From Neobacillus drentensis (lineage in GTDB: Bacteria; Bacillota; Bacilli; Bacillales; Cytobacillaceae): a stretch of DNA of 64,000 nt. The position numbers and the translations under genes were made by a program. Under the pieces are notes generated by a model, which saw only the letters and a program-made list of their open reading frames with translations, was not told the DNA's origin and ran no database searches. Numbering within the stretch: the stretch's first letter is position 1; each line of letters begins with the position of its first letter. Location of the stretch: contig NZ_CP091110.1 of assembly GCF_021560175.1 (NCBI RefSeq), forward strand, positions 2,036,001-2,100,000. Direction: 5' to 3'. This document shows positions 43,427 through 52,531 of the stretch, one piece after another.

Positions 43427-45841
43427 ATGAGTCAAATGGTGAAAGAAACAAATTTACAAATATCAGGTATGACCTGTGCTGCATGTGCGGTGAGAATTGA
43501 AAAAGGTCTTCAAAGATTAGAAGGCGTGGAAGAAGCAAATGTAAATCTTGCTTTAGAGCGTTCAAATGTGAAATATAATCCTGAGAAGATAAATATTGGG
43601 GACATTGAAAAAAAGATTAAAGATCTTGGTTATGATGTTGTTAATGAGAAAACGGAGTTTGACATAACTGGTATGACTTGTGCAGCATGTGCTACACGGA
43701 TAGAAAAAGGTTTAACCAAATTAAATGGTGTCGTGATAGCAAATGTCAATTTAGCACTCGAAAAAGCGACTGTAGAGTACAACAGTGCGGTCCTAAACCA
43801 AAGTGAAATTATTAACAAGGTAGAAGCCCTTGGGTATGGCGCTCAAATAAAGGAAGATGCAAAAGAAACTAGTGATCATCGACAAAAGGAAATTGAAAGA
43901 CAAACAGGGAAGTTTATCTTTTCGGCGATTCTTTCCTTCCCACTTTTATGGGCAATGGTGGGTCACTTTTCATTCACTTCGTTTATTTGGGTTCCAAAAA
44001 TGTTTATGAATCCATGGGTGCAATTAGCTCTAGCTACCCCAGTACAATTTTTTATTGGTAAACAATTTTATGTTGGAGCTTATAAAGCATTAAAAAATAA
44101 TAGCGCCAATATGGATGTTCTAGTGGCTTTAGGTACATCGGCAGCTTATTTTTACAGTTTATATTTATCATTGATGTCAATCGGAGGTATGAACCATTCC
44201 GTAGAACTTTACTATGAGACGAGTTCGATTCTTATTACACTGATTATTCTTGGAAAACTTTTTGAAGCAAGAGCTAAAGGAAGATCATCGGAAGCGATTA
44301 AAAAACTGATGGGACTTCAGGCAAAGACAGCCATTGTTGAGAGAGAGGGAGTAGAACAAGAAATCCCCATTGAAGAAGTAATCGTTGGTGACATTGTTCG
44401 TATTAAACCCGGTGATAAAATACCGGTAGACGGCAAAGTTTTGGAAGGTCATTCTGCGATTGATGAATCAATGCTTACAGGAGAGAGTGTTCCGGTTGAT
44501 AAGACCATTGGTGACGAGGTAATCGGAGCTACAATCAACAAAAATGGATTTTTATTAATTGAGGCAACAAAAGTTGGCAGAGATACGGCTTTAGCCCAGA
44601 TTATAAAAGTAGTAGAGGAAGCGCAGGGATCCAAAGCACCAATTCAACGTCTTGCTGATAAGATTTCAGGTGTGTTTGTTCCTATAGTTGTTGCACTAGC
44701 AATATTAGCTTTTATCGTTTGGTATGTATGGGTGGCTCCTGGCGATTTTGCAGAAGCACTAGAAAAATTGATTGCCGTTTTAGTTATCGCTTGTCCTTGT
44801 GCATTGGGTTTAGCAACGCCAACATCCATTATGGCTGGTTCTGGTCGTGCAGCGGAATATGGCATCCTGTTTAAAGGTGGCGAGCATTTGGAAATGACCC
44901 ATAAAATTTCTACGGTTGTATTAGATAAAACGGGTACTGTTACAAACGGAACACCTGTTTTAACAGATGTAATAACCGTCCAAACTCTCATAGAAGATGA
45001 ATTCCTCTCATTAGTGGGTTCTGCCGAAAAACAATCGGAACATCCATTAGCACAAGCTATTGTTCAAGGAATCAAGGAAAAAGAGATTCCTTTAAAGGAT
45101 GTAACGGAGTTCGAAGCAATCCCTGGATTTGGCATTAAAGCAACGGTCGATGGCAAAGAACTATTAGTTGGTACGAGGAAATTAATGAGTAAATACAATG
45201 TAGCTGCAGAAGAAGCTTTTGGTCAAATGGACGAGTTAGAAATGGTTGGTAAAACAGCCATGCTCGTCGCGATCGACTGCCGATACGCCGGGATGGTAGC
45301 TGTAGCGGATACCATTAAAGAAACGTCCAAATTAGCGATTAGCCGTCTCAAAAATATGGGAATCGAAGTAATCATGATTACGGGGGATAATAAGCAGACT
45401 GCACGAGCTATAGCTGAACAAGTTGGTATTGATCATGTTGTTGCTGAAGTTCTTCCTGAAGGAAAAGCCGATGAAGTAAAGAAATTGAAGGCTGTAGGGA
45501 AGAAGGTTGCAATGGTTGGTGATGGAATCAACGATGCGCCCGCCCTTGCGATTGCCGATATTGGAATGGCTATTGGAACTGGTACTGATGTTGCAATGGA
45601 AGCGGCTGATATTACCCTTATCCGCGGGGATTTAAATAGTATTGCCGATGCCATCTTTATGAGTAAGAAAACGATTAGAAATATAAAGCAGAATTTATTC
45701 TGGGCTCTTGCCTATAATACGCTTGGTATTCCTGTCGCTGCTATCGGATTACTTGCACCATGGCTTGCAGGTGCAGCCATGGCATTTAGCTCAGTATCTG
45801 TCGTTCTCAATGCGTTACGTTTACAAAAAGTAAAATTGTAA
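43427..45841 (+). CDS. copA: Cu(I)-exporting P1B-type ATPase CopA
   Basis: An 804-residue pump with two N-terminal heavy-metal domains (both GMTCAAC, about residues 15 and 83), eight helices, the actuator TGES loop (MLTGESVP), the transport motif CPC (456-458, ACPCALGLATP), the phosphorylated DKTGT (Asp500), the nucleotide-binding HP of SEHPLA, and GDGINDAPAL. C-terminal helices carry the YN and SS residues of Cu(I)-ATPases (LAYNTLGIP, AMAFSSVSVVLNALRL). It exports excess copper. It is preceded by a CsoR site and copZ. Confidence 0.96.
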   Translation: MSQMVKETNLQISGMTCAACAVRIEKGLQRLEGVEEANVNLALERSNVKYNPEKINIGDIEKKIKDLGYDVVNEKTEFDITGMTCAACATRIEKGLTKLNGVVIANVNLALEKATVEYNSAVLNQSEIINKVEALGYGAQIKEDAKETSDHRQKEIERQTGKFIFSAILSFPLLWAMVGHFSFTSFIWVPKMFMNPWVQLALATPVQFFIGKQFYVGAYKALKNNSANMDVLVALGTSAAYFYSLYLSLMSIGGMNHSVELYYETSSILITLIILGKLFEARAKGRSSEAIKKLMGLQAKTAIVEREGVEQEIPIEEVIVGDIVRIKPGDKIPVDGKVLEGHSAIDESMLTGESVPVDKTIGDEVIGATINKNGFLLIEATKVGRDTALAQIIKVVEEAQGSKAPIQRLADKISGVFVPIVVALAILAFIVWYVWVAPGDFAEALEKLIAVLVIACPCALGLATPTSIMAGSGRAAEYGILFKGGEHLEMTHKISTVVLDKTGTVTNGTPVLTDVITVQTLIEDEFLSLVGSAEKQSEHPLAQAIVQGIKEKEIPLKDVTEFEAIPGFGIKATVDGKELLVGTRKLMSKYNVAAEEAFGQMDELEMVGKTAMLVAIDCRYAGMVAVADTIKETSKLAISRLKNMGIEVIMITGDNKQTARAIAEQVGIDHVVAEVLPEGKADEVKKLKAVGKKVAMVGDGINDAPALAIADIGMAIGTGTDVAMEAADITLIRGDLNSIADAIFMSKKTIRNIKQNLFWALAYNTLGIPVAAIGLLAPWLAGAAMAFSSVSVVLNALRLQKVKL

Positions 45842-45846
45842 AGATA

Positions 45847-45898
45847 AGCTGTAGGAGAAGATGATCTTTAGAAAAAATCTTCCCTCCTACAGCTCATT
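45847..45898 (+). terminator. Terminator of copA
   Basis: GCTGTAGGAGAAGAT pairs with ATCTTCCCTCCTACAGC (one bulge), with CATTTT following. Confidence 0.85.
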
Positions 45899-45972
45899 TT
45901 CTACTGTATTTTGACATCGTTTTTAGAGATTCTGGCTAATTATTTTGGTATCCTTTAGTGCGTTAATACTTT

Positions 45973-46062
45973 ATTAACAATTTATAGGGGGATATTAACA
46001 AAATTCTATTAGATATTAACAAAATATCATAGGATATTAACAAATTTCAGGATATATTAACA
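45973..46062 (+). repeat. Five ATTAACA repeats phased at 21 bp
   Basis: ATTAACA occurs at 45973, 45994, 46015, 46036 and 46056, mostly within GATATTAACAAA. Start-to-start distances are 21, 21, 21 and 20 bp, two helical turns. Spacers between copies differ. There is no gene here; the block lies between the copA terminator and the next terminator-like hairpin. Confidence 0.85.
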
Positions 46063-46107
46063 AATCCCCCAATACAGTCCAACTCAAATAGAACGTACTT
46101 AAATCTG

Positions 46108-46141
46108 AAAAGCCGTTATCCCATGGGATTACGGCTTTTTG
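46108..46141. terminator. Terminator-like palindrome
   Basis: AAAGCCGTTATCCC and GGGATTACGGCTTT pair with one mismatch, followed by T run. Confidence 0.75.
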
Positions 46142-46167
46142 TCTTTATCGACATCTTTACACAAATT

Positions 46168-46211
46168 CTTCAAAGTTTCTGCTAAGTTTCTGCATACTTT
46201 TTTCTTATATT
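46168..46211 (+). promoter_or_regulatory. 11-bp-phased CTGCA repeat and -10, site 5 (three copies)
   Basis: CTTCA (46168), CTGCT (46179) and CTGCA (46190) are each 11 bp apart. ATACTTTT follows and TATATT begins at 46206, 16 bp after the last CTGCA. It is the fullest copy of the island's element. Confidence 0.65.
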
Positions 46212-46243
46212 AAGAGTATCAGATAAATAAAGGAGAGTTAAAC

Positions 46244-46741
46244 ATGAACATGACGCATTACATGGGGTTACTCGCAGACAATCAGCCTTGGAATTTATTA
46301 ATTTTTATGGCGGTTCCGGTTATTTGTGCTGAAATTTTGGCGATTACAGAAATTGCTATCTTATTCACAAGAAAATTAGATGGTACCTTGAGAAAACTAA
46401 ATAAATTTACCGGTATTTTTGCAGGAGTTTATTTTACTGGTATATTTATTTACTTAATGAAGACAGCCTACATTCCTCTTACTGTTAACGGAGACTGGAA
46501 AGGCTGGATTGATGTAGTAGCTGTTACTTTCTATCTGCTTGGTATTATCCCATTCCTCGGTATGGCACTGCTTGATCTAGGTCTTATCTATAGAAATAAA
46601 AAAGAAGAAGAGAGACTTAAAATCCATGCAATCTTTGTTAGTATTTTCTTGGTCGTAGCCCATATTGCCATGATTTTCGGAATGATTGATCCTGCTCTAG
46701 GATCCAGTTCAGCTGGTGGTCATGATATGATGAACATGTAA
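46244..46741 (+). CDS. Four-helix membrane protein (DUF6803-like)
   Basis: A 165-residue protein with four hydrophobic helices (about residues 18-45, 55-75, 90-113, 125-147) and a short Met/His tail ending GGHDMMNM. The MTHYM start and that tail suggest a metal connection. The family resembles DUF6803 proteins found in Bacillus copper or redox clusters, recognised by layout only. A ribosome binding site (AAGGAGAG) and promoter site 5 precede it. The function is unknown. Confidence 0.7.
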   Translation: MNMTHYMGLLADNQPWNLLIFMAVPVICAEILAITEIAILFTRKLDGTLRKLNKFTGIFAGVYFTGIFIYLMKTAYIPLTVNGDWKGWIDVVAVTFYLLGIIPFLGMALLDLGLIYRNKKEEERLKIHAIFVSIFLVVAHIAMIFGMIDPALGSSSAGGHDMMNM

Positions 46742-46861
46742 TATTTATATAGGAGGCTATTTAGTTGCCTCCGTGTAGTATTTTAAGATTAATCATTCAA
46801 TGCAGTTCAGTAGTATAGGAAGGTAAAAATCCATAAAGGTAGATATAAAAAGGATAAAGGC

Positions 46862-46897
46862 TGTGTCTCTATTTAGAGATACAGTTTTTATTTTCCT
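46862..46897 (+). terminator. Rho-independent terminator
   Basis: CTGTGTCTCTA pairs with TAGAGATACAG (one mismatch), followed by T5 and more T. Confidence 0.75.
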
Positions 46898-46912
46898 ATG
46901 ATACAAATTATA

Positions 46913-46934
46913 ATTGTGTTATAAACCACACAAT
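46913..46934 (+). promoter_or_regulatory. Palindrome in the MocR-type regulator promoter
   Basis: ATTGTGT and ACACAAT are perfect inverted repeats 8 bp apart, 30 bp before the regulator start. The CACACAA half also appears in the boxes downstream of the gene (48386). Confidence 0.5.
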
Positions 46935-46964
46935 CATATAATTGTACGAGAAAGGATGAGTATC

Positions 46965-48353
46965 ATGCCGATTAATTCTTTTGAAAACTATCCGATGAGC
47001 TGGAAGCCATCCATTGATAAAACCAAAAAGCCAATTTATAAAATACTCGCAGAACAATTAAAACAGGACATTTTAAACGGAGTTTTAATACCGGGGACAA
47101 AACTGCCCCCACAGCGAGAATTGGCCGATTATTTAGATTTAAATTTGAGTACCATCTCAAAAGCATTTAAAGTCTGTGAGTTAAAGGGTTTGTTGAGTTC
47201 ATCTGTTGGAAGTGGCACATTTGTATCATATGATGCGTTATCGAATGCGTATTTACTTGAAGAAACAAAGCCCAAACATTTAATTGAGATGGGAGCAACG
47301 CTGCCAGATAATGCTTCTTACGAGCCACTCCTGAACCAACTGAAGGGTATGCTGCAAGAGCCACATTATGAAAAATGGTTTGGCTATGGCAGGGCAGGCG
47401 AAAGCCTTTGGCAAAAGGATGCCGCTGTAAAGCTTATCAGAAGAGGCGGGGTTGAAACAACAGTTGATCACATTTTATTTGCAAATGGGGGTCAAAATGC
47501 GATTGCTGCCACGCTTGCGAGTCTTTGTCACCCTGGTGATTGCATTGGTGCTGACCATCATACATACGCGGGCTTAAAAACTGTTGCAGCGATGCTTAGT
47601 TTGAAAATAGTGCCGATAAAATCAGAGAACGATGAAATGAGTCCAGATGCCTTTGAATATGCGTGTAAAAATGAAAATATTAGAGGGATATATTTAATAC
47701 CAGATTATCATAATCCGACAACTCGCTGTATGTCAGTAGAGAATAGAAAAGCTATTGCAACAATTGCCAAAAAGTATAATAAGTTCATAATTGAAGACGC
47801 GACATATCATCTCCACAAAGAAAAAGTAATTCCAGCCATTGCATCATTTGCACCAGAACAGGTCATCCATATTGCAAGTTTATCTAAATCAATAGCACCG
47901 GGGTTAAGACTAGCCTATGTGGCGGTGCCGAACCAATATAAGGAGTTAATTTCAAAGGCACTTTATAATTTGAATATCTCAGTTTCCCCTCTATTAGCCG
48001 AACTGGCTGCACGTACGATTGTATCGAATCAGTTTGAAGTCTTAATTGAGGAGCATCGGAAACAAACCATTCGTATAAACCAAGTCGTAAATCGATATTT
48101 GGCAGACTATGCGTGCTTAGGTGCTGAAACAGGCATATTTCGATGGTTGAAATTACCAGGCAGAATTACAGGTGCTAAATTTGAAACGTTAGCGGCACAG
48201 CAGGGGGTACAAGTGTATGCCGCTGAACGGTTTGTAGTTGGAAATAGTAGTCCAGAGCGGGCTGTAAGGATTGCTGTCTGTGCACCAGAAACGCTTGAAG
48301 AGCTTGAGCAAGGGTTAATGATCCTTAAACGGTTATTAAATGAACTCACCTAA
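46965..48353 (+). CDS. MocR-family (GntR-aminotransferase) transcriptional regulator
   Basis: From ATG 46965 (AAAGG 9 nt upstream) it has 462 residues. An N-terminal GntR winged helix (KILAEQLKQDILNG, RELADYLDLNLSTISKAF) is followed by a long fold-type-I aminotransferase-like domain with the PLP lysine in IASLSKSIAPGLRLAY. MocR proteins sense PLP-linked amino compounds and usually control one adjacent operon. The frame can be extended upstream to 46914, but that would cover the promoter palindrome. The aminotransferase and C-S lyase genes that follow, with their repeated palindromes, are the inferred targets. Confidence 0.9.
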   Translation: MPINSFENYPMSWKPSIDKTKKPIYKILAEQLKQDILNGVLIPGTKLPPQRELADYLDLNLSTISKAFKVCELKGLLSSSVGSGTFVSYDALSNAYLLEETKPKHLIEMGATLPDNASYEPLLNQLKGMLQEPHYEKWFGYGRAGESLWQKDAAVKLIRRGGVETTVDHILFANGGQNAIAATLASLCHPGDCIGADHHTYAGLKTVAAMLSLKIVPIKSENDEMSPDAFEYACKNENIRGIYLIPDYHNPTTRCMSVENRKAIATIAKKYNKFIIEDATYHLHKEKVIPAIASFAPEQVIHIASLSKSIAPGLRLAYVAVPNQYKELISKALYNLNISVSPLLAELAARTIVSNQFEVLIEEHRKQTIRINQVVNRYLADYACLGAETGIFRWLKLPGRITGAKFETLAAQQGVQVYAAERFVVGNSSPERAVRIAVCAPETLEELEQGLMILKRLLNELT

Positions 48354-48362
48354 TAATAGTCG

Positions 48363-48452
48363 CCATACAACACGATGATTGTTTGCCACACAAAATAATA
48401 TTGTTCGCCATACAATCATTGTGTTGTGTGGCTTTTTTGTGCCTGTTATGAT
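48363..48452 (+). promoter_or_regulatory. CCATACAA boxes, palindrome and -10 upstream of the first PatB-like gene
   Basis: CCATACAA (48363), CCACACAA (48386) and CCATACAA (48408) recur every 22-23 bp. The last is the left arm of GCCATACA...TGTGTGGC (48407-48432) with a T run. TATGAT (48447) lies 14 nt after the palindrome, as at 53858. The palindrome can also terminate the regulator transcript. Confidence 0.6.
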
Positions 48453-48558
48453 GATTACAGATAGAGGGATCCCAATAAAAAATATTTTTCGAATATTCCA
48501 ACATCTAGAAAACCCGGTTAAGTAGACTTAACAAAAATTTAGAAGGCGTGATGAGCTT

Positions 48559-49800
48559 ATGTATAATTTTGACGAAATTATTGACAGAAGAAATACAAAT
48601 GCAATGAGTACAGATGGTTTCCGGGGATATATTTTCGGTGACAACGATGGTTCGATGACGTTTCCTTACAAAGATGAGGAGTTTATCAGAATGTGGGTGG
48701 CAGATATGGATTTTGCAACACCCCAGGTAATTCTTGACGGAATAAAAGAAAGATTGGATAAAAAAATAGTTGGTTATACCCGTATACTCTCAGATTATTA
48801 TTATAAAGCTTTTGTAGATTGGTGTATTAGAAGATATGGATGGAGCTTTGAGAGAAAACAACTAGTCATGTCTAATGGAGTAATACCTGCTTTATTTGAA
48901 CTGGTGGAGTATATCTGCAAGCCAGATGAAAAGGTTATTTTTTTAACTCCATCATATGCCTATTTTAAATATGCAGCAGATTATAATCACCGTGAAAGTG
49001 TATGCTCAGACCTAATTAATGAAAAAGGTCGCTATCGTATTGACTTTGAGGATTTTGAACGGAAAGCAGCCGATGAAAAAACAACTCTCTTTATTTTGTG
49101 TAATCCACATAATCCTACAGGTCGAGTATGGACGGAAGAAGAGCTTAAAAGATTGGGCGATATATGTGTCAAAAACGATTTGTGGATTATCTCAGATGAG
49201 ATTCATTGTGATCTTCTAAGGATGGATAAAAAACATATTCCGTTAGCAAAAATATTTCCTGAGTATGAAAAATTGGTTACCTGTATGGCACCGAGTAAGA
49301 CATTTAACACAGCCGGACTGATGCTTTCGAATGTTATTATTCCGGATGAAAGATTAAGAGAAATTTGGCTTTCAAGACATTACAATTTTGATAATCCTTT
49401 AAGTGTGGCTGGTGCCCAAGCCGCTTATGAAAAGGGAGAACCTTGGTTAGAAGCACTAAGGGTTTATCTTGATGACAATTTTATTTTTACCAGAGAATAT
49501 CTAGCAGAAAATTTGTCAAAAGCAGTTTTTGAAATTTCGGAAGCAACGTACCTTGCATGGGTAAATGTAAGTGCTTACTTCAAAGAAAATGAGAACCTTC
49601 CTTTGTTTTTTGCCTATAAGGCTGGTGTTCTATTAGAAGGGGGAAATATGTTTGTACAGAATTCAGACTGCTACATTAGGTTAAATCTGTCCTGCCCGAG
49701 ATCTGTTTTGGCTGAAGGCCTGAAACGAATCTGCGATGCAATCAATGCCAAGAAAGAAGAAATTCCAGAATCCGAAACGAATGTGAAAATGGAGGTTTGA
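48559..49800 (+). CDS. MalY/PatB-type PLP C-S lyase (aminotransferase fold), first copy
   Basis: A 413-residue fold-type-I PLP enzyme with the MalY/PatB hallmarks MWVADMDF, HNPTGRVWTEEE and the PLP lysine in APSKTFNTAGL, ending in the SCPR Arg region. Such enzymes cleave cystathionine or S-substituted cysteines to thiol, pyruvate and ammonia. It is close to a second paralogue at 52532 (same landmarks, clearly diverged), suggesting different thioether substrates. Operator-like palindromes precede it. The ribosome binding site is weak (GAAGGCGTG) before ATG 48559. Confidence 0.9.
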   Translation: MYNFDEIIDRRNTNAMSTDGFRGYIFGDNDGSMTFPYKDEEFIRMWVADMDFATPQVILDGIKERLDKKIVGYTRILSDYYYKAFVDWCIRRYGWSFERKQLVMSNGVIPALFELVEYICKPDEKVIFLTPSYAYFKYAADYNHRESVCSDLINEKGRYRIDFEDFERKAADEKTTLFILCNPHNPTGRVWTEEELKRLGDICVKNDLWIISDEIHCDLLRMDKKHIPLAKIFPEYEKLVTCMAPSKTFNTAGLMLSNVIIPDERLREIWLSRHYNFDNPLSVAGAQAAYEKGEPWLEALRVYLDDNFIFTREYLAENLSKAVFEISEATYLAWVNVSAYFKENENLPLFFAYKAGVLLEGGNMFVQNSDCYIRLNLSCPRSVLAEGLKRICDAINAKKEEIPESETNVKMEV

Positions 49801-50040
49801 GAATTGTAACATGGTTGATCGGTCTTCCTCTATGGTGGTGAACAGCAGGTTTAGCGATTGGAAGGCTAGCGAGTTAGTAGGAGAACGAAAACGATTTTTA
49901 AGTGGTACCGTTTGATTTAGCTAATTTGAAGAAAGAGATTATTAAATAACCGGGAAACGTCTTTATTATTACATTTAGGGTAAACACTACTGTTTATATA
50001 TATCTTTTCTGCGATCACCACTATAGAGGGAGGAAAAAAA
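49801..50040. other. Intergenic region with possible coding relics
   Basis: One frame has TWLIGLPLWW then stop and TAGLAIGRLA, another ends VPFDLANLKKEIIK. They look like scraps of a membrane protein, but no intact frame exists. The permease promoter should be here; the GAGGGAGG ribosome binding site is strong. Confidence 0.25.
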
Positions 50041-51483
50041 ATGAGTGACAAAGTACACTTAGAGTCTTACGAGAAAGAAGACTTGAAGAGAGATCTATCA
50101 AATCGTCACATCCAGATGATCGCCATAGGAGGTGCAATTGGTACCGGTCTATTCTATGGTTCTTCCTGGGCTATTAGTCAAGGGGGACCTGCAATTCTGC
50201 TGATGTATTTAATAGTTGGGATAGCCATTTACTTCATTATGAGAGCTTTGGGTGAAATGGCTGTTGAAGAACCTGTGTCGGGAACGTATGTATCCTATGC
50301 GAATCGTTATATTCATCGCTTTGCTGGCTTTCTATCTGGCTGGAACGCATTTATCTTCTTAATTGCTACAAGTGCAGCCGATCTTAATGCACTTGGAAAG
50401 TATGTACAGTTTTGGTTTCCTAATATACCAGTATGGTTAAGCGCTTTAGCAGTGGTAATGATCATGTTCACCATTAATATTATTGGCGTATCGATCTATG
50501 GAGAAACTGAATTCTGGTTATCCTTGATTAAGGTCACAGCAATTGTTTTTATGATCATATTTGGAGCTTTAATGATTATTTTCGGAGTTGGCAATCATGG
50601 TAATCCGGTCGGAGTCGGTAATCTTGTAAACCATGGGGGATTTTTCTCGACTGGAATGAATGGATTTATTTTATCGATTGTTATGGTAGCGTTTGCATTT
50701 GGCGGAGTTGAAAACCTCGGATTTGCAGCTGGAGAAGCAAAAAATGTAAAGACTACTATTCCTAAAGCTGTTAACGCTGTGTTCTGGAGAATTATGATTT
50801 TCTACGTAGGGGCAATCTTTATTTTGGTAACAATCTTTCCATGGAATACTGCTGGTTCGAAAGGAAGCCCTTTCGTTGAGATATTTACTAAAATGAATAT
50901 TCCAGCTGCGGCTTCCATTATGAACCTTGTAGTTATTTCAGCAGTATTATCTGCAGTAAACTCTAGTATTTTTGCCAACACCCGTACATTCTACAACTTG
51001 GCTTTACAAAAGAACGCTCCTGCGATACTTGGCAAGGTTAACCGTAAAAATATACCATTTGCTGGAGTTATCCTAGTTTTTGCCTCAATGCTTTTTGGGG
51101 TTTTAATGAATTTCCTTATGCCCGAAAAAGTTTTCTCATTGTTTGCTTCAGTTACTGTCTTTGGTTTAATTTGCAACTGGTCTGCGATTCTAATCAGTCA
51201 TTTGAAATTCAGGAAGATAAAGATTAAAAATAATGAAGTTGACAAGCTTACTTACAAGATGCCTTTTTATCCGTACAGCAATTATTTCGGCCTGTTCTTT
51301 ATGGCTGTGGTAATAGTATGTATGGGATTCTTACCGGATGAAAGAATGTCCTTGGTTGTGTCGGCTGTATGGGTTGTAATAGTTTTTATTGCTTATAAGT
51401 TCTATACAAAAAAGGATACCGGAAAGGATATTACAAATGATACAGATATTACAAAAGACACATTAGAAGATTTTGGCGGATAA
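50041..51483 (+). CDS. Amino acid permease (APC superfamily)
   Basis: A 480-residue permease with 12 helices. The first helix region KRDLSNRHIQMIAIGGAIGTG and GLFYGS carries the substrate-binding G-[AG]-I-G-T-G motif, followed by RALGEMAVEEPVSGTY, the usual AAT-family loop. It imports an amino acid with a proton or Na+. The gene is the first after the MalY/PatB gene and starts the RidA/glutaredoxin-like set, so a sulfur amino acid or a thioether is the inferred cargo. AGGGAGG precedes ATG 50041. Confidence 0.93.
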   Translation: MSDKVHLESYEKEDLKRDLSNRHIQMIAIGGAIGTGLFYGSSWAISQGGPAILLMYLIVGIAIYFIMRALGEMAVEEPVSGTYVSYANRYIHRFAGFLSGWNAFIFLIATSAADLNALGKYVQFWFPNIPVWLSALAVVMIMFTINIIGVSIYGETEFWLSLIKVTAIVFMIIFGALMIIFGVGNHGNPVGVGNLVNHGGFFSTGMNGFILSIVMVAFAFGGVENLGFAAGEAKNVKTTIPKAVNAVFWRIMIFYVGAIFILVTIFPWNTAGSKGSPFVEIFTKMNIPAAASIMNLVVISAVLSAVNSSIFANTRTFYNLALQKNAPAILGKVNRKNIPFAGVILVFASMLFGVLMNFLMPEKVFSLFASVTVFGLICNWSAILISHLKFRKIKIKNNEVDKLTYKMPFYPYSNYFGLFFMAVVIVCMGFLPDERMSLVVSAVWVVIVFIAYKFYTKKDTGKDITNDTDITKDTLEDFGG

Positions 51484-51617
51484 AAATTACTTTAGAAATT
51501 ACTTGTTTACAGGAATGCAACTTATGTGATCCGTTTAATCGGGTTTACTAGATGAAGAAATTTGTGAAAATTAGATTATTGCAGAACCTAAATATATAAA
51601 AATATTGGAGGAAAGTG

Positions 51618-52004
51618 ATGATGAAAATAATAGAAACCGTACATGCACCAGGAGCAATTGGACCATATTCACAGGGGTTTATAGTGAATGGATTGATCTA
51701 TACTTCAGGTCAAATTCCGGTAAATCCAGAAGATGGAACGGTAGGAAATACTATAAAAGAACAGGCAGAACAGAGTTGCCGAAACGTGAGAGCAATTCTT
51801 GAAGAGGCAGGAAGTGGATTTGAATATGTATTTAAGACTACCTGTTTCCTAGCAGACATGGCGGATTTTGCGGTCTTTAATGAGGTATATTCAAAGTATT
51901 TTGTATCAAAACCTGCTAGAAGCTGCGTAGCGGTAAAGGAACTCCCGAAAGGTGTTCTTTGTGAAATAGAAGCGATTGCTGTCATGCCAAAAAACCAGTA
52001 TTAA
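51618..52004 (+). CDS. ridA: RidA family enamine/imine deaminase
   Basis: A 128-residue RidA (YjgF/UK114) protein with APGAIGPYSQG near residue 11, YTSGQIP and, in the C-terminal part, the active-site Arg in KPARSCVAVKELPKG. It hydrolyses 2-aminoacrylate and related imines that C-S lyases release, which fits its position between a MalY/PatB gene and its paralogue. ATG 51618 lies 6 nt after GGAGG; a GTG at 51615 and ATG at 51621 are in frame. Confidence 0.93.
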   Translation: MMKIIETVHAPGAIGPYSQGFIVNGLIYTSGQIPVNPEDGTVGNTIKEQAEQSCRNVRAILEEAGSGFEYVFKTTCFLADMADFAVFNEVYSKYFVSKPARSCVAVKELPKGVLCEIEAIAVMPKNQY

Positions 52005-52043
52005 ATAATTTATAAATATAAATTTGAAAGGTGGATGAACACT

Positions 52044-52301
52044 ATGAAAGTAAAAGTAATTGGAAGCCACTTGTGCCCAGATACATTATACGCTCTCAGC
52101 AAACTGAAAGATAAAAATGCCAATATCGATTTTGCGAATCTTTCTGCAAGCTTTTCTGCGCTAAAGGATTATTTGCACGTTAGGGAAAATAATGCCCTTT
52201 ATGATGCCGTACGTGAAGCAGAAGGAATAGGAATTCCTTTTTTTGAAATAGAAGATGGAACAAAAACTTTGGATTTAAATGTTGTGTTAAATAGATTATA
52301 A
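52044..52301 (+). CDS. Glutaredoxin-like small thioredoxin-fold protein
   Basis: An 85-residue protein starting MKVKVIGSHLCPDTLYAL with a single Cys-Pro (Cys11, motif CPDT), and GIGIPFF as the cis-Pro region, so the thioredoxin/glutaredoxin fold is clear but the second active-site Cys is absent. It might be a monothiol glutaredoxin-type protein. The cluster has C-S lyases that release thiols, and a thiol-handling role is inferred. ATG 52044 is preferred over ATG 52035 because AAAGGTGG lies 8 nt upstream. Confidence 0.75.
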   Translation: MKVKVIGSHLCPDTLYALSKLKDKNANIDFANLSASFSALKDYLHVRENNALYDAVREAEGIGIPFFEIEDGTKTLDLNVVLNRL

Positions 52302-52323
52302 ATGGTACATTGTAATATTTTTA

Positions 52324-52371
52324 CCATACAATTTTAAAAATTGTATGGTTTTTATGTGGTGGAATTATTCA
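52324..52371 (+). promoter_or_regulatory. CCATACAAT palindrome upstream of the second PatB-like gene
   Basis: CCATACAAT (52324-52332) and ATTGTATGG (52340-52348) are perfect inverted repeats, followed by TTTTT. A weak -10 (TATTCA, 52366) lies 16-17 nt later. It may also terminate the upstream transcript. Confidence 0.6.
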
Positions 52372-52531
52372 AATCTGGTTCGAGGAATATAGCTATACAA
52401 TTAGTTTTTTAGAAAGGTAGTTTAGATATCGAAGATCGTACAGTAAGCCGGAAGAAGGATTAATATTGGGTTGAGCTTCCTGATTCGGTGAATTATTATA
52501 GTAGTAGTTGCAAAAAAGGGAGAGACCAGAC

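Noticed and set aside
45973..46062. CRISPR array
   Set aside because: The repeat unit is only about 12 bp, with 21-bp period and no cas genes.
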